In this document: positions 43,140-53,754 of the stretch, piece by piece
Numbering within the stretch: position 1 is the first letter of the stretch
Layout: each line of letters opens with the position of its first letter
Assembly (NCBI GenBank): GCA_033961575.1
Contig: CM066730.1
Span: 159,429,523 to 159,493,522, forward strand
DNA length: 64,000 nt
From: Aselliscus stoliczkanus
Taxonomy: Eukaryota > Chordata > Mammalia > Chiroptera > Hipposideridae
Direction: 5' to 3'
The notes under the pieces: generated by a model
What the model was told of the DNA's origin: nothing
Seen by the model: the letters and a program-made list of their open reading frames with translations, nothing else
Database searches by the model: none
Made by a program: the position numbers and the translations under genes

Positions 43140-43775
43140 CTTACTGATTTCTATGAGCCCCCACGGCCTTATATATAAAAATATTAACACATCAGTTTTG
43201 AGAAATAGTGTTACTGGGAAAATTAGGTACACGTACAAATTAGTTACAGCCACTTAGAGTTATTTTATAAATATTTTAAAACTTAGTTCTCCCTTCCCCT
43301 CACATATCCTGAGCATTCCCACCTAAACTTCCTTGGGGTCAGGGTAGTGACTTGTATTCCTTTATTCTCTCCTGTCCCTATTCCCCCAGTAGCACCAGCT
43401 TCTTCACCAAAATCAATGACTGATAGAGGGGACCTGCTGTAGAAATTTCAAGAGTGGACCGAGTCCTTATCCTAAAACACAAACCACCTGTTGGGTCATA
43501 TAAGGCTTGGGAAACACGAATAGTTGTCCAGAGGCTGAGCAGGCCCCTTAATCTCCAATGGCAAGCATGTTTAAGTCTCTCACAGCAAATAAAAAGATTA
43601 GCCTGTTTGGCATCAGCTATGAAAACTTGGAACCAATGACTCGGCTTTTTGGTGCCCATTCACCTATAATTGTATGGCTCCACAGAACTTTTTCTAAATG
43701 AGGACAGTGATAATGATAATGCGACTATACATTGCTTTCATGGCCATTGTCAGCTCAGTGTCCAAAGTAATAATA
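43140..43775. other. Unassigned sequence
   Basis: No repeat or exon recognised. Frames of 60-93 residues around 43378-43659 on both strands have no domain. Confidence 0.4.
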
Positions 43776-43779
43776 ATTG

Positions 43780-44010
43780 CAGCACCTTTTGAGAATGCCT
43801 GCTGTGTGAGTGCTATTCTAGAAGTTTTACAGGCAGCCTGCCTATTTCTCGCAATGTCCCTTCAAGGGTTGTTTTCTCCATTTTATAGATGAGGAAATAG
43901 TGACTCCATTAGGTGCGACACCTTGTCCCAGGTCACACTGGTAGTAGATGACAGAAGTGGATCCCATCCCAGGCCTGAGTAACCCCAAAGCCACTGCACC
44001 AACCTGCTTT
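43780..44010 (-). mobile_element. MIR SINE, antisense
   Basis: GAATGCCTGCTGTGTGAGTGCTATTCTAG, CATTTTATAGATGAGGAAATAG and CCAGGTCACACTGGTAGTAG identify antisense MIR. Confidence 0.85.
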
Positions 44011-44084
44011 GCTCCACTGTTCACTTTATATGTCCATGGTAGAATTTTTCACCCTCTCATAGTTTGGAGGCTGTAAGTGTGAGA

Positions 44085-44370
44085 TCAGGATACCAGCATA
44101 GTTGTGTTTTAAGAACCCTCTTCTGGGTTGCAGCCTGCTGACTTCCTGTTATGTCCTCACGTGGCAGGGAGCAGAGACAGGAAGTCAGCTCTCTTGAAGC
44201 TCTTACAAGGGCAATAATTCCATTTACAAGGGCTCCACCCTATGACCTCATCTAATCCTAATTACTTCCCAAAGGCCCCATCTCCAATACCCTCATGCTA
44301 TCAAGTAGGGTTTCAACATAAGAATGGTGGGGGGCGGGGGCAAAAACATTCAGTCTCTAACGGGATAACA
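44085..44370 (-). mobile_element. MaLR LTR, antisense
   Basis: ATTCCATTTACAAGGGCTCCACCC, GACCTCATCTAATCCTAATTACTTCCCAAAGGCCCC and CAACATAAGAATGG...AAAACATTCAG are an antisense MST/THE1-like MaLR LTR. A GGGGGGCGGGGGC run replaces part of its end. Confidence 0.78.
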
Positions 44371-44394
44371 GTCTTATCAAGTTTTAATTTGTAT

Positions 44395-44500
44395 ATGAAT
44401 CACCTGGGAATCTTGTTACAAAGCAAATTCTGATTCAGCAGGTCTAGGGGTGGGGACCCAAGATGCTTTGTTTTCAACCTACTCCCAGCTGTTGTGATTC
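44395..44500. mobile_element. MER5-like hAT fragment
   Basis: GAATCACCTGGGAATCTTGTTACAAAGCAAATTCTGATTCAGCAGG then GGGGTGGGGACCC is the inner part of MER5A. One end is lost. Confidence 0.7.
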
Positions 44501-44659
44501 TGTTGGTCTGATGGCCAGTGTCTGGAGAGGCAAGGACCTGAGCTGGCTTGACAAATGGCCTGAGACCTGTTCTACAGACTAAGAACCTGGGTGTTTGGAG
44601 TAAAGAGCCGTGTCCACTGGGGAACCCTGGCATCCAGTTGCCTAAGATTCTTCTTTTCT

Positions 44660-45117
44660 GGGCCGGCCGAGTGGCGCATTGGTTAAGAGCTGGTTTTGGA
44701 GCTCTGGCTTGGGAAGCCAGCGACCCCGGTTCGGTCCCACATATGAGGGCCAGTGACACTGCCCTCTACAGCTAACAACAGCTCCACCTGGAGCTGGGTT
44801 GTGCGAGCCCCGGCGACGGTGTAGGCTGCAGCCCTTGCTGCAGTGGGCTGCCATAGGCTACAGTGAGTGGCCAGCAGCCAGCGTGAGCGGCTGGTAGCCA
44901 GCATGAGCTGCCAACAGCCGCGGTGAGCGACCATCCAGAGGCCAGCGATTGATCTGCCTCATCTGGGAGGAGCGCAGTGACGATGCCAACATCAATGTCC
45001 TCCGCAACTAGGCTGAGGAACAAAAAGACAGCGACGTGTCTGTTCCCCTTCCCCGATTCCCCAATACTGTTCCCTTCCCCCAATTCCCCAGAGGAATCTT
45101 GGAAAAAAAAAAAAAAA
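44660..45117 (+). mobile_element. Type C long SINE with duplicated anticodon arm
   Basis: A full C element, but the head contains both GAGCTGGTTTTGGAGC and CTCTGGCTTGGGAAGCCAG, as if two head variants were joined. The body reads CCACCTGGAGCTGGG and the tail CCCCAGAGGAATCTTGG plus poly(A). AAGATTCTTCTTT lies at 44644-44656 and 45118-45130. Confidence 0.95.
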
Positions 45118-45144
45118 AAGATTCTTCTTTGCTGAAGAACGCTG

Positions 45145-45350
45145 ACACTGTGAGCTCTACCATGTGCTGGGCACTGTGCTAAATGCTCCCTTTCAACTCT
45201 CCCACCTACCAATGAAGTCCATGCTGCAATTATCCCCATTTTAAGATGAGGTTAAAGTGCTCCAGGTTACATAGCTGGTAAGAAACAGCAGGCATTTCAA
45301 ACCAGCTCATCTGATTTCAGACCCCTCATCTCACCACTAAACCAAAGAGC
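45145..45350 (-). mobile_element. MIR SINE, antisense
   Basis: ACCATGTGCTGGGCACTGTGCTAAATGC, TATCCCCATTTTAAGATGAGG and CTGATTTCAGACCCCTCATCTCACC give antisense MIR. Confidence 0.88.
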
Positions 45351-45359
45351 AGAGTGGCA

Positions 45360-46320
45360 TTCACAGTTCCAGCCTTAGAAGCGGACACCACAGAGATTGC
45401 TGCATCACAGGGCCTCCTCTATATGGATGTGGGAGGGGCCCCTGCTGTCCATTAATTAGCTCAGAGTGTCTCATCCAGGCAAACATGTCTCAGCTTACAA
45501 ACCTACCCAATGCCATAAGGGGTTCTGACTGCAGCAATATCAGTCATGGGGTAGGAAGGCTTCTTCTAAGAGCCTTCTCTCTTCCTCAATAAGAGGGTAG
45601 GTTCCTTGACTGTGAACTGCACTTAGATTGTGTCATTGGAAGGCCATGGGCCTTAAACAGGCCACATCCATTTTCATTTACCTTCTGAAAGAAGATTAAG
45701 GAGAAAATTCAATATTGCCTAATGCCTCCCCAAATGGCTAATTTATATGCTAATTAGCAAGATAAGAATCGATGAAACTGGTAATCAATATAATATCCAA
45801 GGCACCAGTAATGAAATTCATTTTGAGATGCACTGCCAGTGGAAATGAAGCAATTACACAGAATAAATGGGCCAGCTCAGGGAATAGTGGCTCCGAATTG
45901 CACTTGACTGCATTATTTCCCATTTTACTCCTCCCCTCACTCTTTCCCCACCCCTTTGAAATCACTGTCCATTCTGATCCTTTGGGACTTCACATACCAG
46001 CTTCTTCCTGTGTGTTTAGAGACCTGCATTATCCCTGTGGATTTGTGGTCTGCCAGGGTCTGCCGGGGGAAATGGAACTAGGGAAAATTACAGAGTCTGA
46101 GAAGACTATTAGTTTGAGGTTTTTCAACTCTAGAGCATAAGTATAATTACCATATTGCCCAGATTTTCCAGAACTGTCCTGATTTCAAATATCCCATTAG
46201 ACCATACATCAAATGATGTGTCTTATGTAAAGTAGCCCATAGGGTGGCCACAGTTGTAGCCCAACTGTAAGATGTCTTGCTTCAACCTGGACACTTACTA
46301 GAGGATTTCAGAAATATTTT
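45360..46320. other. Repeat-free segment, candidate conserved non-coding element
   Basis: No interspersed repeat is recognised. The core 45700-45910 is crowded with developmental-factor-like motifs: a perfect palindrome GCTAATTAGC at 45749-45758, GATAAG at 45761 and ATCGAT at 45768, plus further TAAT sites. Frames over it lack any domain. The enhancer reading is inference only. Confidence 0.35.
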
Positions 46321-46328
46321 CTTTTCGT

Positions 46329-46373
<45 letters not shown>
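46329..46373 (+). repeat. (GT)n microsatellite
   Basis: Pure GT/TG run of about 45 bases. Confidence 0.97.
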
Positions 46374-46374
<1 letters not shown>

Positions 46375-46529
46375 GGGGTTTAGTGATGGCAATTATCTCT
46401 GGAGATTAAGGCATTATTTATTTCATACTTTTCAACTAAGATAATTGAAGTTTATCTTTTATCTCAACATCTGCTCATTGGAGTCACCTGGGGAGCTTTT
46501 CCCAAAAATTTTATTATGAAATTTTTTTT

Positions 46530-46983
46530 TTTTAAAGATTTTATTGGGGAATTGGGGGAGCGGAACAGTGTTGGGGAACCAGGGAAGGGGCACAGACAAG
46601 TTGCTGTCCTTTTGTTCTTCAGTCTAGCTGTGGAGGACATTGCTTCACTGGCCCATGTTGGTATCGTCATTGCGCTCTTCCCGGGTGAGGCAGATTGGTC
46701 GCCGGCCTCTGGACGGCCGCTCACAGCAGCTCTTGGCGGCTCACACCGGCTGCCAGCCGCTCACGCTGGCTGCTGGCCACTCTCTGTAGCCTATGACAGC
46801 CCACTGCAGCAGGGGCTGCAGCTATACCTTACCGGGGAACTCACAGCAGCCCAGCTCCAGGTGGAGCTGTTGTTCACCATTTTAGCTGTAGAGGGCAGTG
46901 TCACTTGTCCTCATATGTGGGATCTGAACTGGGGCCGCTGGCGTCCCAAGCCAGCTCTTAACCAACACGCCACTCAGCCAGCC
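46530..46983 (-). mobile_element. Type C long SINE, antisense
   Basis: Tail AAAGATTTTATTGGGGAATTGGGGG leads, then AGACAAGTTGCTGTCC, TTGCTTCACTGGCCCATGTTGG and finally CCACTCAGCCAGCC. TGAAATTTTT-like sequence flanks both sides. It gives a 156-residue frame that is only a SINE translation. It interrupts a MER5-like element. Confidence 0.94.
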
Positions 46984-46989
46984 TGAAAA

Positions 46990-47800
46990 TTTTTAAACAT
47001 AGCAAAAAGTTGAAAAAAAATTATACAGTGAATGTTATATGTATCTTATCTAGATTCTACAATGAACAGTTTACCATACTTGCCTCATCACATACCTGCC
47101 CAACTATCTAACCATTCGTCAGCCCACCTTATTTCTTTTTAATGCATTTCAAACTAAGTTGTAGGCATCAGTATACTTCACCCCTAAATACATCAGCATG
47201 CATATCATTAACTAGAGTTCAATACTTTTGAGGTAAAATTTATGTACAGTGAAATGCACAAATCTGAAGTACACCATTCTGTGTTTTGACAGATGCATAC
47301 ACCAATAAAATACCAATCCCTATCAACATTTAGAACAACGCCAACACCCCAGAAGTTTTCTCATGCCCCTTTCCATGCAAGCCCCACCCCTAACCCCTAC
47401 TTCCAGAGACAACCATCACTCTCACTTTTTTCAACTATAGATTAACTCTTCTATTCCTAGAACTTCATATAAATGGAACCATTCAGTTTATACTGTTAAG
47501 TAAGGTTTTTTTCATCCAGCATAGCATTTTTGAGATTGATCCATATTGTTGTATGTATTGATAGTTTGTTCTTTTTATTGCTGAGTAGTATTCCATAGTA
47601 TGGATATACCACAATTTCTTAGCTACTATGAATAAAGCTGCCAGGAATATGTTTGCACAAGACTTTTTATGGACTTATGCTTTCATTTTGCTTGAAGAAA
47701 TTCCTAGGAATGGAATTTCTGAGTTATAGAGTAGGTGTAGGTTTAGTTTTATAAGAAACTGCCAGATCCTATTCCAAAGTTATTGTGCTCTTCCTGGGAA
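46990..47800 (-). mobile_element. L1M 3' region, antisense
   Basis: TCTACAATGAACAGTTTACCATACTTGCC, AAAATTTATGTACAGTGAAATGCAC, ATAAATGGAACCATTCAG and GAGTAGTATTCCATAGTATGGATATACCAC are antisense L1M. No frame survives. Confidence 0.82.
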
Positions 47801-48149
47801 GCTTAAAACAACAAACAAAAAACAAAACAAAAAACACTGCCTCCCTGCTCATCCCCAGAAGTTCCTAATTACTTAACTGGTCTGGAGTGGGACCCAGGCA
47901 TGAATATTTTTGACATGCTCATCTGGCTGTTCTAATGTGCAGCCAGAGGTGAGAGTCTCTGAAGATTCAGTGTTTAACTCCAGATAAAAGATCTAAAGAC
48001 CTTTGGGTACCTGTAATAAGTGCAAAAGGCTGATTTTTTTTTTTTTCACTTTGAAAAGTAGTTTTCTGTTCCTGTCCCTTTGTTGCTTTTCTTTTTACTG
48101 CTGTAAAGACTTGGGTATGGCCTAGGATGATCTGGACATCACAGTGAAG

Positions 48150-48240
48150 ACTTTATAGAAAAGATACCTGGTTTTCAATCCCAGTTTTGCTACTTTGTAA
48201 CTGTATAACTTGAGCAAATTTCTCTTCTATAAAAAGGGGT
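48150..48240 (+). mobile_element. MIR fragment
   Basis: GGTTTTCAATCCCAGTTTTGCTACTTTGTAACTGTATAACTTGAGC is part of MIR in sense orientation. Confidence 0.65.
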
Positions 48241-48250
48241 TTATGATGTG

Positions 48251-48875
48251 TGATCAAAAATTATGGTGAATGTTAAAATTTTTAAAAATTTATTACAGTA
48301 AAAAACACATTGCCATTAATCCTCCTCAAAATACTACCGCATCGCTTTGAACACACTGATCCCATCATTCTTGCCACTTTTAGAAGCAGTTTTAGAAGTC
48401 CTCTTTCATGAGTGTCTTTAGTTGCGCTGTCGTGGCTGCCTCGATGTCCTGAATCAATTCAAAACATTGACCTTTCATGGTCATTTTGACTTTGGGGAAG
48501 AGCCAGAAGTTGCACAGTGCCAGATCCAGTGAATAAGGTGATGAGGACACACCATAATGTTTTTATTTAGCAGAAATTTTCATAACAGAAGCGATGTGTG
48601 ACACGGATTGTTGTCATTATGGAAGATGATACCGTTCACCCATTTCATGTTAATGCGCTGTTCGTGATCCATGATTTGCGGCACACTTTAAAACCCACCT
48701 TCTCTCAACCGTAGCTCACACGCAACTGACTGCACAGAACAAGTTGAAACTTGTTACACACTGTTACTAAGGTTCGACACACCGCTTCCTATATTGAAGA
48801 TCCCTGCCTTGCGGTTGGATGGCACTCGGCAGCAGCATTCACCGAATTTTTTTATTGCACCTCATATAGTGCATA
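48251..48875 (-). mobile_element. Mariner copy 3, internally deleted MITE-like form
   Basis: Ends are GATGTGTGATCAAAAATTATGGTGAATG and CACCGAATTTTTTTATTGCACCTCA, each beside TA. At ~620 bases it is half of a full mariner. On the minus strand an ATG opens MDHEQRINMK, typical of a mariner N-terminus, and passes straight into VNGIILHHDNAPCHT, the block with the second catalytic Asp. The middle, including the first catalytic Asp, is gone. Frameshifts follow, so it makes no transposase. Confidence 0.9.
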
Positions 48876-48879
48876 TTCC

Positions 48880-49985
48880 TGAACAAAGGCCAGATTAACA
48901 GCTCTGGGTGGTGAGGCTGTGAGTGTCTGAGGTTGAAGAGCTGTCGCCACCTTTCTATAATGATTGGAGTATAATTATCTCTTGTCTTACAAATATGTAA
49001 AAGCTACAAGTCAATAATATAGGGGTTTTGAATGTGTTTTGTGCCTATCTATTCCATGTCCCTGTATAACCAACAACACACCTTTGCAAGACTGCTGGCT
49101 AGAGTCAGTACTAAGAGAACAGCGAGGAGCTATCCAGCAGGTAAGGTCACAGTATTTTCTTGCCTTCATTCTGATTACTAAGCATTGAGCTAACAACAAC
49201 AACAACAAAATAAGCTGCTGATGATATCTGGTCCCTACCATCTGAAGCCTGGCTCACTCCCCCAGAGGAGACAGATCTGGACAGTCTATGTCGTTTGAGT
49301 CCACCTTTTATGGTACCAGCCCAGGTCTGAGTGAGCTGGCCCCTGGGCCTTAGAGAAAGCTGGTATATGTGGCTCCTGTCAGTGTTTTACAGCAAATGCT
49401 CAGTACTTGGGAAAACAACAACATCGTTTTAAGGGCCTTCTAAGTGATGTGGCCTCTCTCATTGTTCAACCACTTGAATGAGGATTTGCCAGTTGGCACC
49501 AGGGAGAATGCAGTTGTAAACAATGGGTTTCCCTATGTGAGACAGGGTGGGCATAGATGAGGCTCTTCAATCAGGCTGCAAGTGCCAGGTTTTAACTTCT
49601 TTCCCAATAGAAGGGTCATGGAGGACTCTCCTTCATGTCCTCCACAGACAACTACTGAGAATGCAGTATTCTTCGCTTCCCCGGAGGGTAGGGTTTCCAC
49701 AATCTCGGAGGTTGTTGTGGGCTCAGTTACCAGTACAGAGGTCCATGGGAAGGAATGGATGCTGATGAACCTTTTTTCAACTTTTTGGTCTCCCAAAGTG
49801 TGTGTCTGTGGAACCCACATGCTTTTGTTAGGGGTGTGTAGGGCACAGCGGGTGAAGGAAAGAGATCACATGGCCTGCTATCTAAGCCACGTGCCTGGCT
49901 TCAATAGTCCCCTTCTGGGTTGGTTTTATTCTGTAATGTGTCCCCTGAGAAAACAGACTAAGCAGCCTGGGTTACCCTGTAATTT
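48880..49985. other. Repeat-poor segment
   Basis: No repeat is recognised. A 140-residue frame (49582-50004, +) and a 95-residue antisense frame (49533-49820) have no known domain. GAG-rich exons cannot be excluded but are not supported. Confidence 0.35.
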
Positions 49986-49994
49986 CTCCAAACT

Positions 49995-50056
49995 ATTTGC
50001 ATGAAATACTGCAGGCAAAAAGCCCAGCCCCTGATTGGCTGTTGCTAGGTAACAAC
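49995..50056 (+). promoter_or_regulatory. Octamer, CCAAT and X-box cluster
   Basis: Within 62 bases lie ATTTGCAT (49995-50002, perfect POU octamer), GATTGG (50033-50038, inverted CCAAT box) and GTTGCTAGGTAACAAC (50041-50056, an RFX X-box-like inverted repeat). The CCAAT to X-box spacing is tight. RFX and NF-Y sites often occur together in promoters of ciliary, neural or MHC class II genes. The sequence downstream could be a short exon but its splice sites are unclear. Confidence 0.45.
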
Positions 50057-50064
50057 ATAATCAT

Positions 50065-50720
50065 CAGGAAATTAGACTGTCCTTTTTTTTTTTTCCAACC
50101 CGGAGTATGTGTGTGATTGCAGCGTTGTGCAGGAAGAGAGAGGGAGTGGAACAAAGAGAGATAAATGGGATGGTCTTGAAGGCGGGGACACCACAGCCAC
50201 AATCCTGCACCCCACGGTAGGACAATCTGCTTTGGGTTGGGCTCTTTCCTCAGTCAAGACAATATTGGTACATTTTCCTTTTTTATAAGAATGACAGAGC
50301 TAGCCGTTCCTGCAGATAGTAGGAACAGATGCTGTAGAAGCAACATTGACATTGGAAGTGATTTGTAGAAGCAGGAGATAGTGCTTAATATCTAAGAATG
50401 ACTCCAAGGGAGGGTGAATAAATGAGAGTGTCTGGAGAACATGTACAGACAGGCAGATAAGAATCCATTAGCCTGGCTGTGGAGTGCCTGAGAGGAACAG
50501 AACGTGAGAATGTGCATGTGAATGAGGGGTGTGACAGAGAGGAGACAAGCAGCGCTTTACAATGTGGAAGGGAGCCCCGTAAACCGAAGTTTAGAATTGT
50601 GCCTGTTAAAACTCTACCCATGTTTAGCCATGTGGTCCTACTATTCTTCAGCCAAGCAATCCTCAGCCTATGTTTCTGCCTGGGTAGATAGACTTGGCAG
50701 GTGGACGAAGAGTTATATGA
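50065..50720. other. Unassigned sequence downstream of the X-box
   Basis: A purine-rich stretch GAGAGAGGGAGTGGAACAAAGAGAG lies at about 50132-50160. No repeat or domain is recognised. Confidence 0.35.
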
Positions 50721-50724
50721 AGAG

Positions 50725-50726
<2 letters not shown>

Positions 50727-50761
<35 letters not shown>
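50727..50761 (+). repeat. (GT)n microsatellite
   Basis: About 35 bases of GT. Confidence 0.96.
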
Positions 50762-50765
<4 letters not shown>

Positions 50766-50769
50766 ACAG

Positions 50770-51330
50770 TAAAGCACCCAGTTTATTTTCAAGATTGTAC
50801 GTAAAGCGTAACAGCAGGTAGAGCCCCGACAAGTGCACGGTTACACCTGGACACTTCCGCTGGGTCATGAATGTCCATGGAGACCATGAGCACTTTCCTT
50901 TCTCTTCCTGCTAGCTAGCCCCAGACGGCTTTCCCACCTCTAAGCTCCCTATCGCGTCCCCCTTTGGAGTTCCCTAGTAATGACTCTGCCCTTACTCTAG
51001 ACCCTCAGTTGCCATACAGCATACTTCATTGGCTTGCTACAACCCCAGGCAAGCTAATTACCTTTTGCCATTCATTGTCTGCCAGATTAATGATTCCTCC
51101 TCTGTCTGGTTGCCTGTAGCGGCCTCTGAGATTCCTCTGTGTGCTCTCTGCCTTCTACCCCCTCCTTCGCTCAGCCTCTCTGAGCTCTACCACTGAGTTT
51201 TTAGAAGCCATTCAATTTAAATGCTAAAATAGAAACACTGTATTTTCTTTTCTTTTTTTCTTGATCAAAGGAGGTGGTCTCCGGCATAATGCAGAAGGGA
51301 CCATTTTGTAGCAGTGGCAAAGATACACAA
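50770..51330. other. Unassigned sequence
   Basis: No recognised repeat; text around 50880-51190 is CT-rich and may be old antisense L2 but is not supportable. Confidence 0.35.
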
Positions 51331-51347
51331 CAAGAGCAAGGCATGTT

Positions 51348-51462
51348 GGGCCAGCCGAGTGGCACAGAGGTTAAGCGCTGGCTTGGGAAGCCAGCGGCCC
51401 CGGTTCGGTCCCACATATGAGGGCCAGTGACACTGCCTTCAAAAAAATAAAAATAAAAAATA
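51348..51462 (+). mobile_element. Type A SINE
   Basis: GGGCCAGCCGAGTGGCACAGAGG, CTGGCTTGGGAAGCCAG and CACTGCCTTC with an A-rich (AAAAT)n tail. AAGAGCAAGGCATGTT is exact at 51332-51347 and 51463-51478. Confidence 0.97.
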
Positions 51463-51792
51463 AAGAGCAAGGCATGTTAATAGATGAGAATTACTCTAAG
51501 TAAGAATGAATAAATGAATGTGTCTGGAGGTATCAGGAGCAAGACAGAATGTGTGCTGGTAACCAAGATCAGAAGGGAATACCCTCCCAAACACACAGCC
51601 CCCCACAATGGCTCACTGCCTCCAGCAGGTGAGCATAACAAGACTCAGAGCTCCTGCCCTGGGAAAAAAATCACCACCAACTTACAGCGGCTCAAAGCCC
51701 CTATCTGAGTACCAGCGCTAAATGGCATGGACCTGGTGCTCTGCAAAGCATCCACGCCCCGTGTACACATACAACGGATATTCTCCAAGACA

Positions 51793-51914
51793 GTAGTTCT
51801 CAGAGTGTGGTCCCTGGACCAGCAGCATCAGAAATCTGGTGCTGGGGCCCAGCAATCCGTTTTGCCAAACCCTCAGGTGCTTCTCATGTATGCTAAAGTC
51901 TGAGAACCACAGTG
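51793..51914 (+). mobile_element. MER5A hAT MITE
   Basis: CAGTAGTTCTCAGAGTGTGGTCCCTGGACCAGCAGCATCAG to TCTGAGAACCACAGTG has MER5A ends as inverted repeats. The middle is shortened. Confidence 0.88.
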
Positions 51915-52009
51915 GACCTGAAAAATTGTATTTTTAGTAAGTTCCCAGGCGATACTGACCACTCCTTGAAAATCTCTGCTCTAAGAATAGAAAATGGAGG
52001 ACAATGTGT

Positions 52010-52480
52010 AATTGTCCCCCTTCTACCTAAAATACCCCTTCCCCATTTCCGAAGTCCCAATCAATCCCATCTTTAAAAACCTACCCCAAATGAAACTTCT
52101 AGCTGATTCAACCAACGGTTATCATTGTGTACCTTATTGCATTTTCAGGGGTCAGCAAACTAGGGGTCATGGGCCAAATCCAGCCCACAACCTGTTTACA
52201 CAGAGTCCTGGAACAAAGAATGGGTTTTACGTTTCTAAATGGTTGGGGAGGGAGAGGATCAAATCAGAATATGCAACAGAGGCCACAAAGCCTGAGCGAT
52301 ATACTCTGTCCCTTTACAGAAAACGTTTGTTGGCTCCTGTTGTGTTTATTTATGTACTTTTCTTCTTTCTCCTCTTAAACTCTTAACTCCATAAGAACAG
52401 AGTTAATATCTGAATCATTTTGTGCCATTCAGTACGAAGCACATAATAATTGTTCAATAAACATGTAAAGGGTGGATGGA
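52010..52480 (+). mobile_element. L2 3' end split by a hAT element
   Basis: TACCCCAAATGAAACTTCTAGC before, and AACTCCATAAGAACAGAGTTAATATC with AATTGTTCAATAAACATG after, form one L2 3' end around the hAT insertion. Confidence 0.65.
52146..52343 (+). mobile_element. hAT-type MITE (CAGGGGTCRGCAAACT family)
   Basis: Starts CAGGGGTCAGCAAACTAGGGG and ends ACAGAAAACGTTTGTTGGCTCCTG, a near inverted repeat. The body keeps GGCCAAATCCAGCCCACAACCTG and CCACAAAGCCTGAGCG. Same family as the copy at 58.49 kb. Confidence 0.85.
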
Positions 52481-52489
52481 AGGATGGTG

Positions 52490-53575
52490 GCTGGGTGAAC
52501 TAGTTGGGTGGTTAACTAGTGTTCTGGGAGTCCATAAGAGATCAACTTTTCTTTATAGCCACTTTGTAGCTGCCCCATTCAGGGAATAAGAACAATGGTT
52601 TCCTCCATTTTGAGTAGATGACGGGAATCGGGAAGTTCATACTAATGGAATTTATTCTTCTCGTCAGTAACTGGAATGTTGAAGACCTTAGGAGCTATGC
52701 TATAGCAAGATTAGTGTTTAGAACGTTTAAACATACTAGTTGAAAACTAAGCAAAAAGCTTAAAATTTCTGTTCGATATACTACCAGTGCTAGGGAGACC
52801 CAGGAGGGAACACTGCATGAGTCACACCTGCCATGTGGCTGCTCAGCCTCTGCTCAAACACTTCCACCAACGGGAAACTCGCTGCACAAAGCAGCCCACT
52901 CCACTTTTTAACAACTCCAATTGTCAGTAAGTACTTTTTTCTGTTGAGTTGAAATCTATCTCCTTCCAAGTTCCACTCTGTCACACTACTTCTGCCTATG
53001 TTAGCTATCAAAATTAGCGACCTATGTTTTATAAATATGAGAAAAGACGTAGGGTAAAGTTATACCTGACTGGAAAGGGTGGAAGATTAAAGGGGAATCT
53101 GCCCCATTTAGATCATTTTCCCCTGCTAACAGTAACAGAATGAGTTAGAAATAGAAGAAGCGAAAAGCCAACAGGTATGTTCAGAGAGGAAAAGAAAATG
53201 TACAGATATAAAATGAAATAGAATATAACATTGCAAATACCATCGGAAGCAGAAGCCTGGTGGTCACAGCAAATCAGGGGCTGACCACAGGCCTACAGTA
53301 GGTTTCTGCTGGAGAGGAATGTTAATAACAATTAGAGGCCATTATTTGGGACAAATGAAGGAAAGAAGGCCCCAGAGCTGGGCCCAGGGGACTTTGGAAT
53401 TGCTCTGTGATTCCAAAGCTCTGAAATAGCTGCCATGACAAGTTGCTAGGGCAGAAGCAAAGCAAGAGAAAGCCTCTTAGGAATGGCTGAGTCCTCTAAA
53501 TGGTGGGTTGGGCCAAAGGTGGGAAGAGGAGATGGGGAAACGAAGCTAAAATCTCAAGTTGTACATCTATCTGTT
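52490..53575. other. Repeat-poor segment
   Basis: No repeat recognised. About 53320-53460 (AATAACAATTAGAGGCCATTATTTGGG, TTGGAATTGCTCTGTGATTCCAAAGC) contains a loose palindrome TTTGGAATTGCTCTGTGATTCCAAA and may be a conserved non-coding element. Confidence 0.3.
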
Positions 53576-53594
53576 TACAATGTAATGTAGTCTT

Positions 53595-53736
53595 TTAAAA
53601 AAAAACAACAACAAAAAAAAACATGTTTTTTTTTTATTTTTGGGGGGCAGTATTACTGACCCTCATATGTAGGACCCAAACCAGGGCCGCTGGCCTCCCA
53701 AGCCAGCGCCTAACGACCGCGCCACTCGGCCGGCCC
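53595..53736 (-). mobile_element. Type A SINE, antisense, diverged
   Basis: An A-rich then T-rich tail precedes GGGGGGCAGTATTACTGACCC; the end is GCCACTCGGCCGGCCC. AATGTAATGTAGTCTT is exact at 53579-53594 and 53737-53752, so the body is more mutated than the clean duplication would suggest. Confidence 0.94.
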
Positions 53737-53754
53737 AATGTAATGTAGTCTTAA

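Larger units (their letters stand above)
46450..47970. mobile_element. MER5-like hAT remnant with L1 and SINE inserted
   Basis: CTCATTGGAGTCACCTGGGGAGCTTTT before the type C SINE, and TCCCCAGAAGTTCCTAATTACTTAACTGGTCTGGAG with CTCATCTGGCTG at 47855-47935, read as two parts of one MER5A-like element. Their separation by L1 and SINE is an inference from order. Confidence 0.5.

Noticed and set aside
46516..46986. 156-residue frame
   Set aside because: It is the type C SINE read in one frame; similar peptides occur at every type C copy (for example near 5.0, 35.3, 36.3 and 44.9 kb).
49582..50004. 140-residue frame before the X-box
   Set aside because: No recognisable domain and it ends within the octamer region; an antisense frame of similar length overlaps it.
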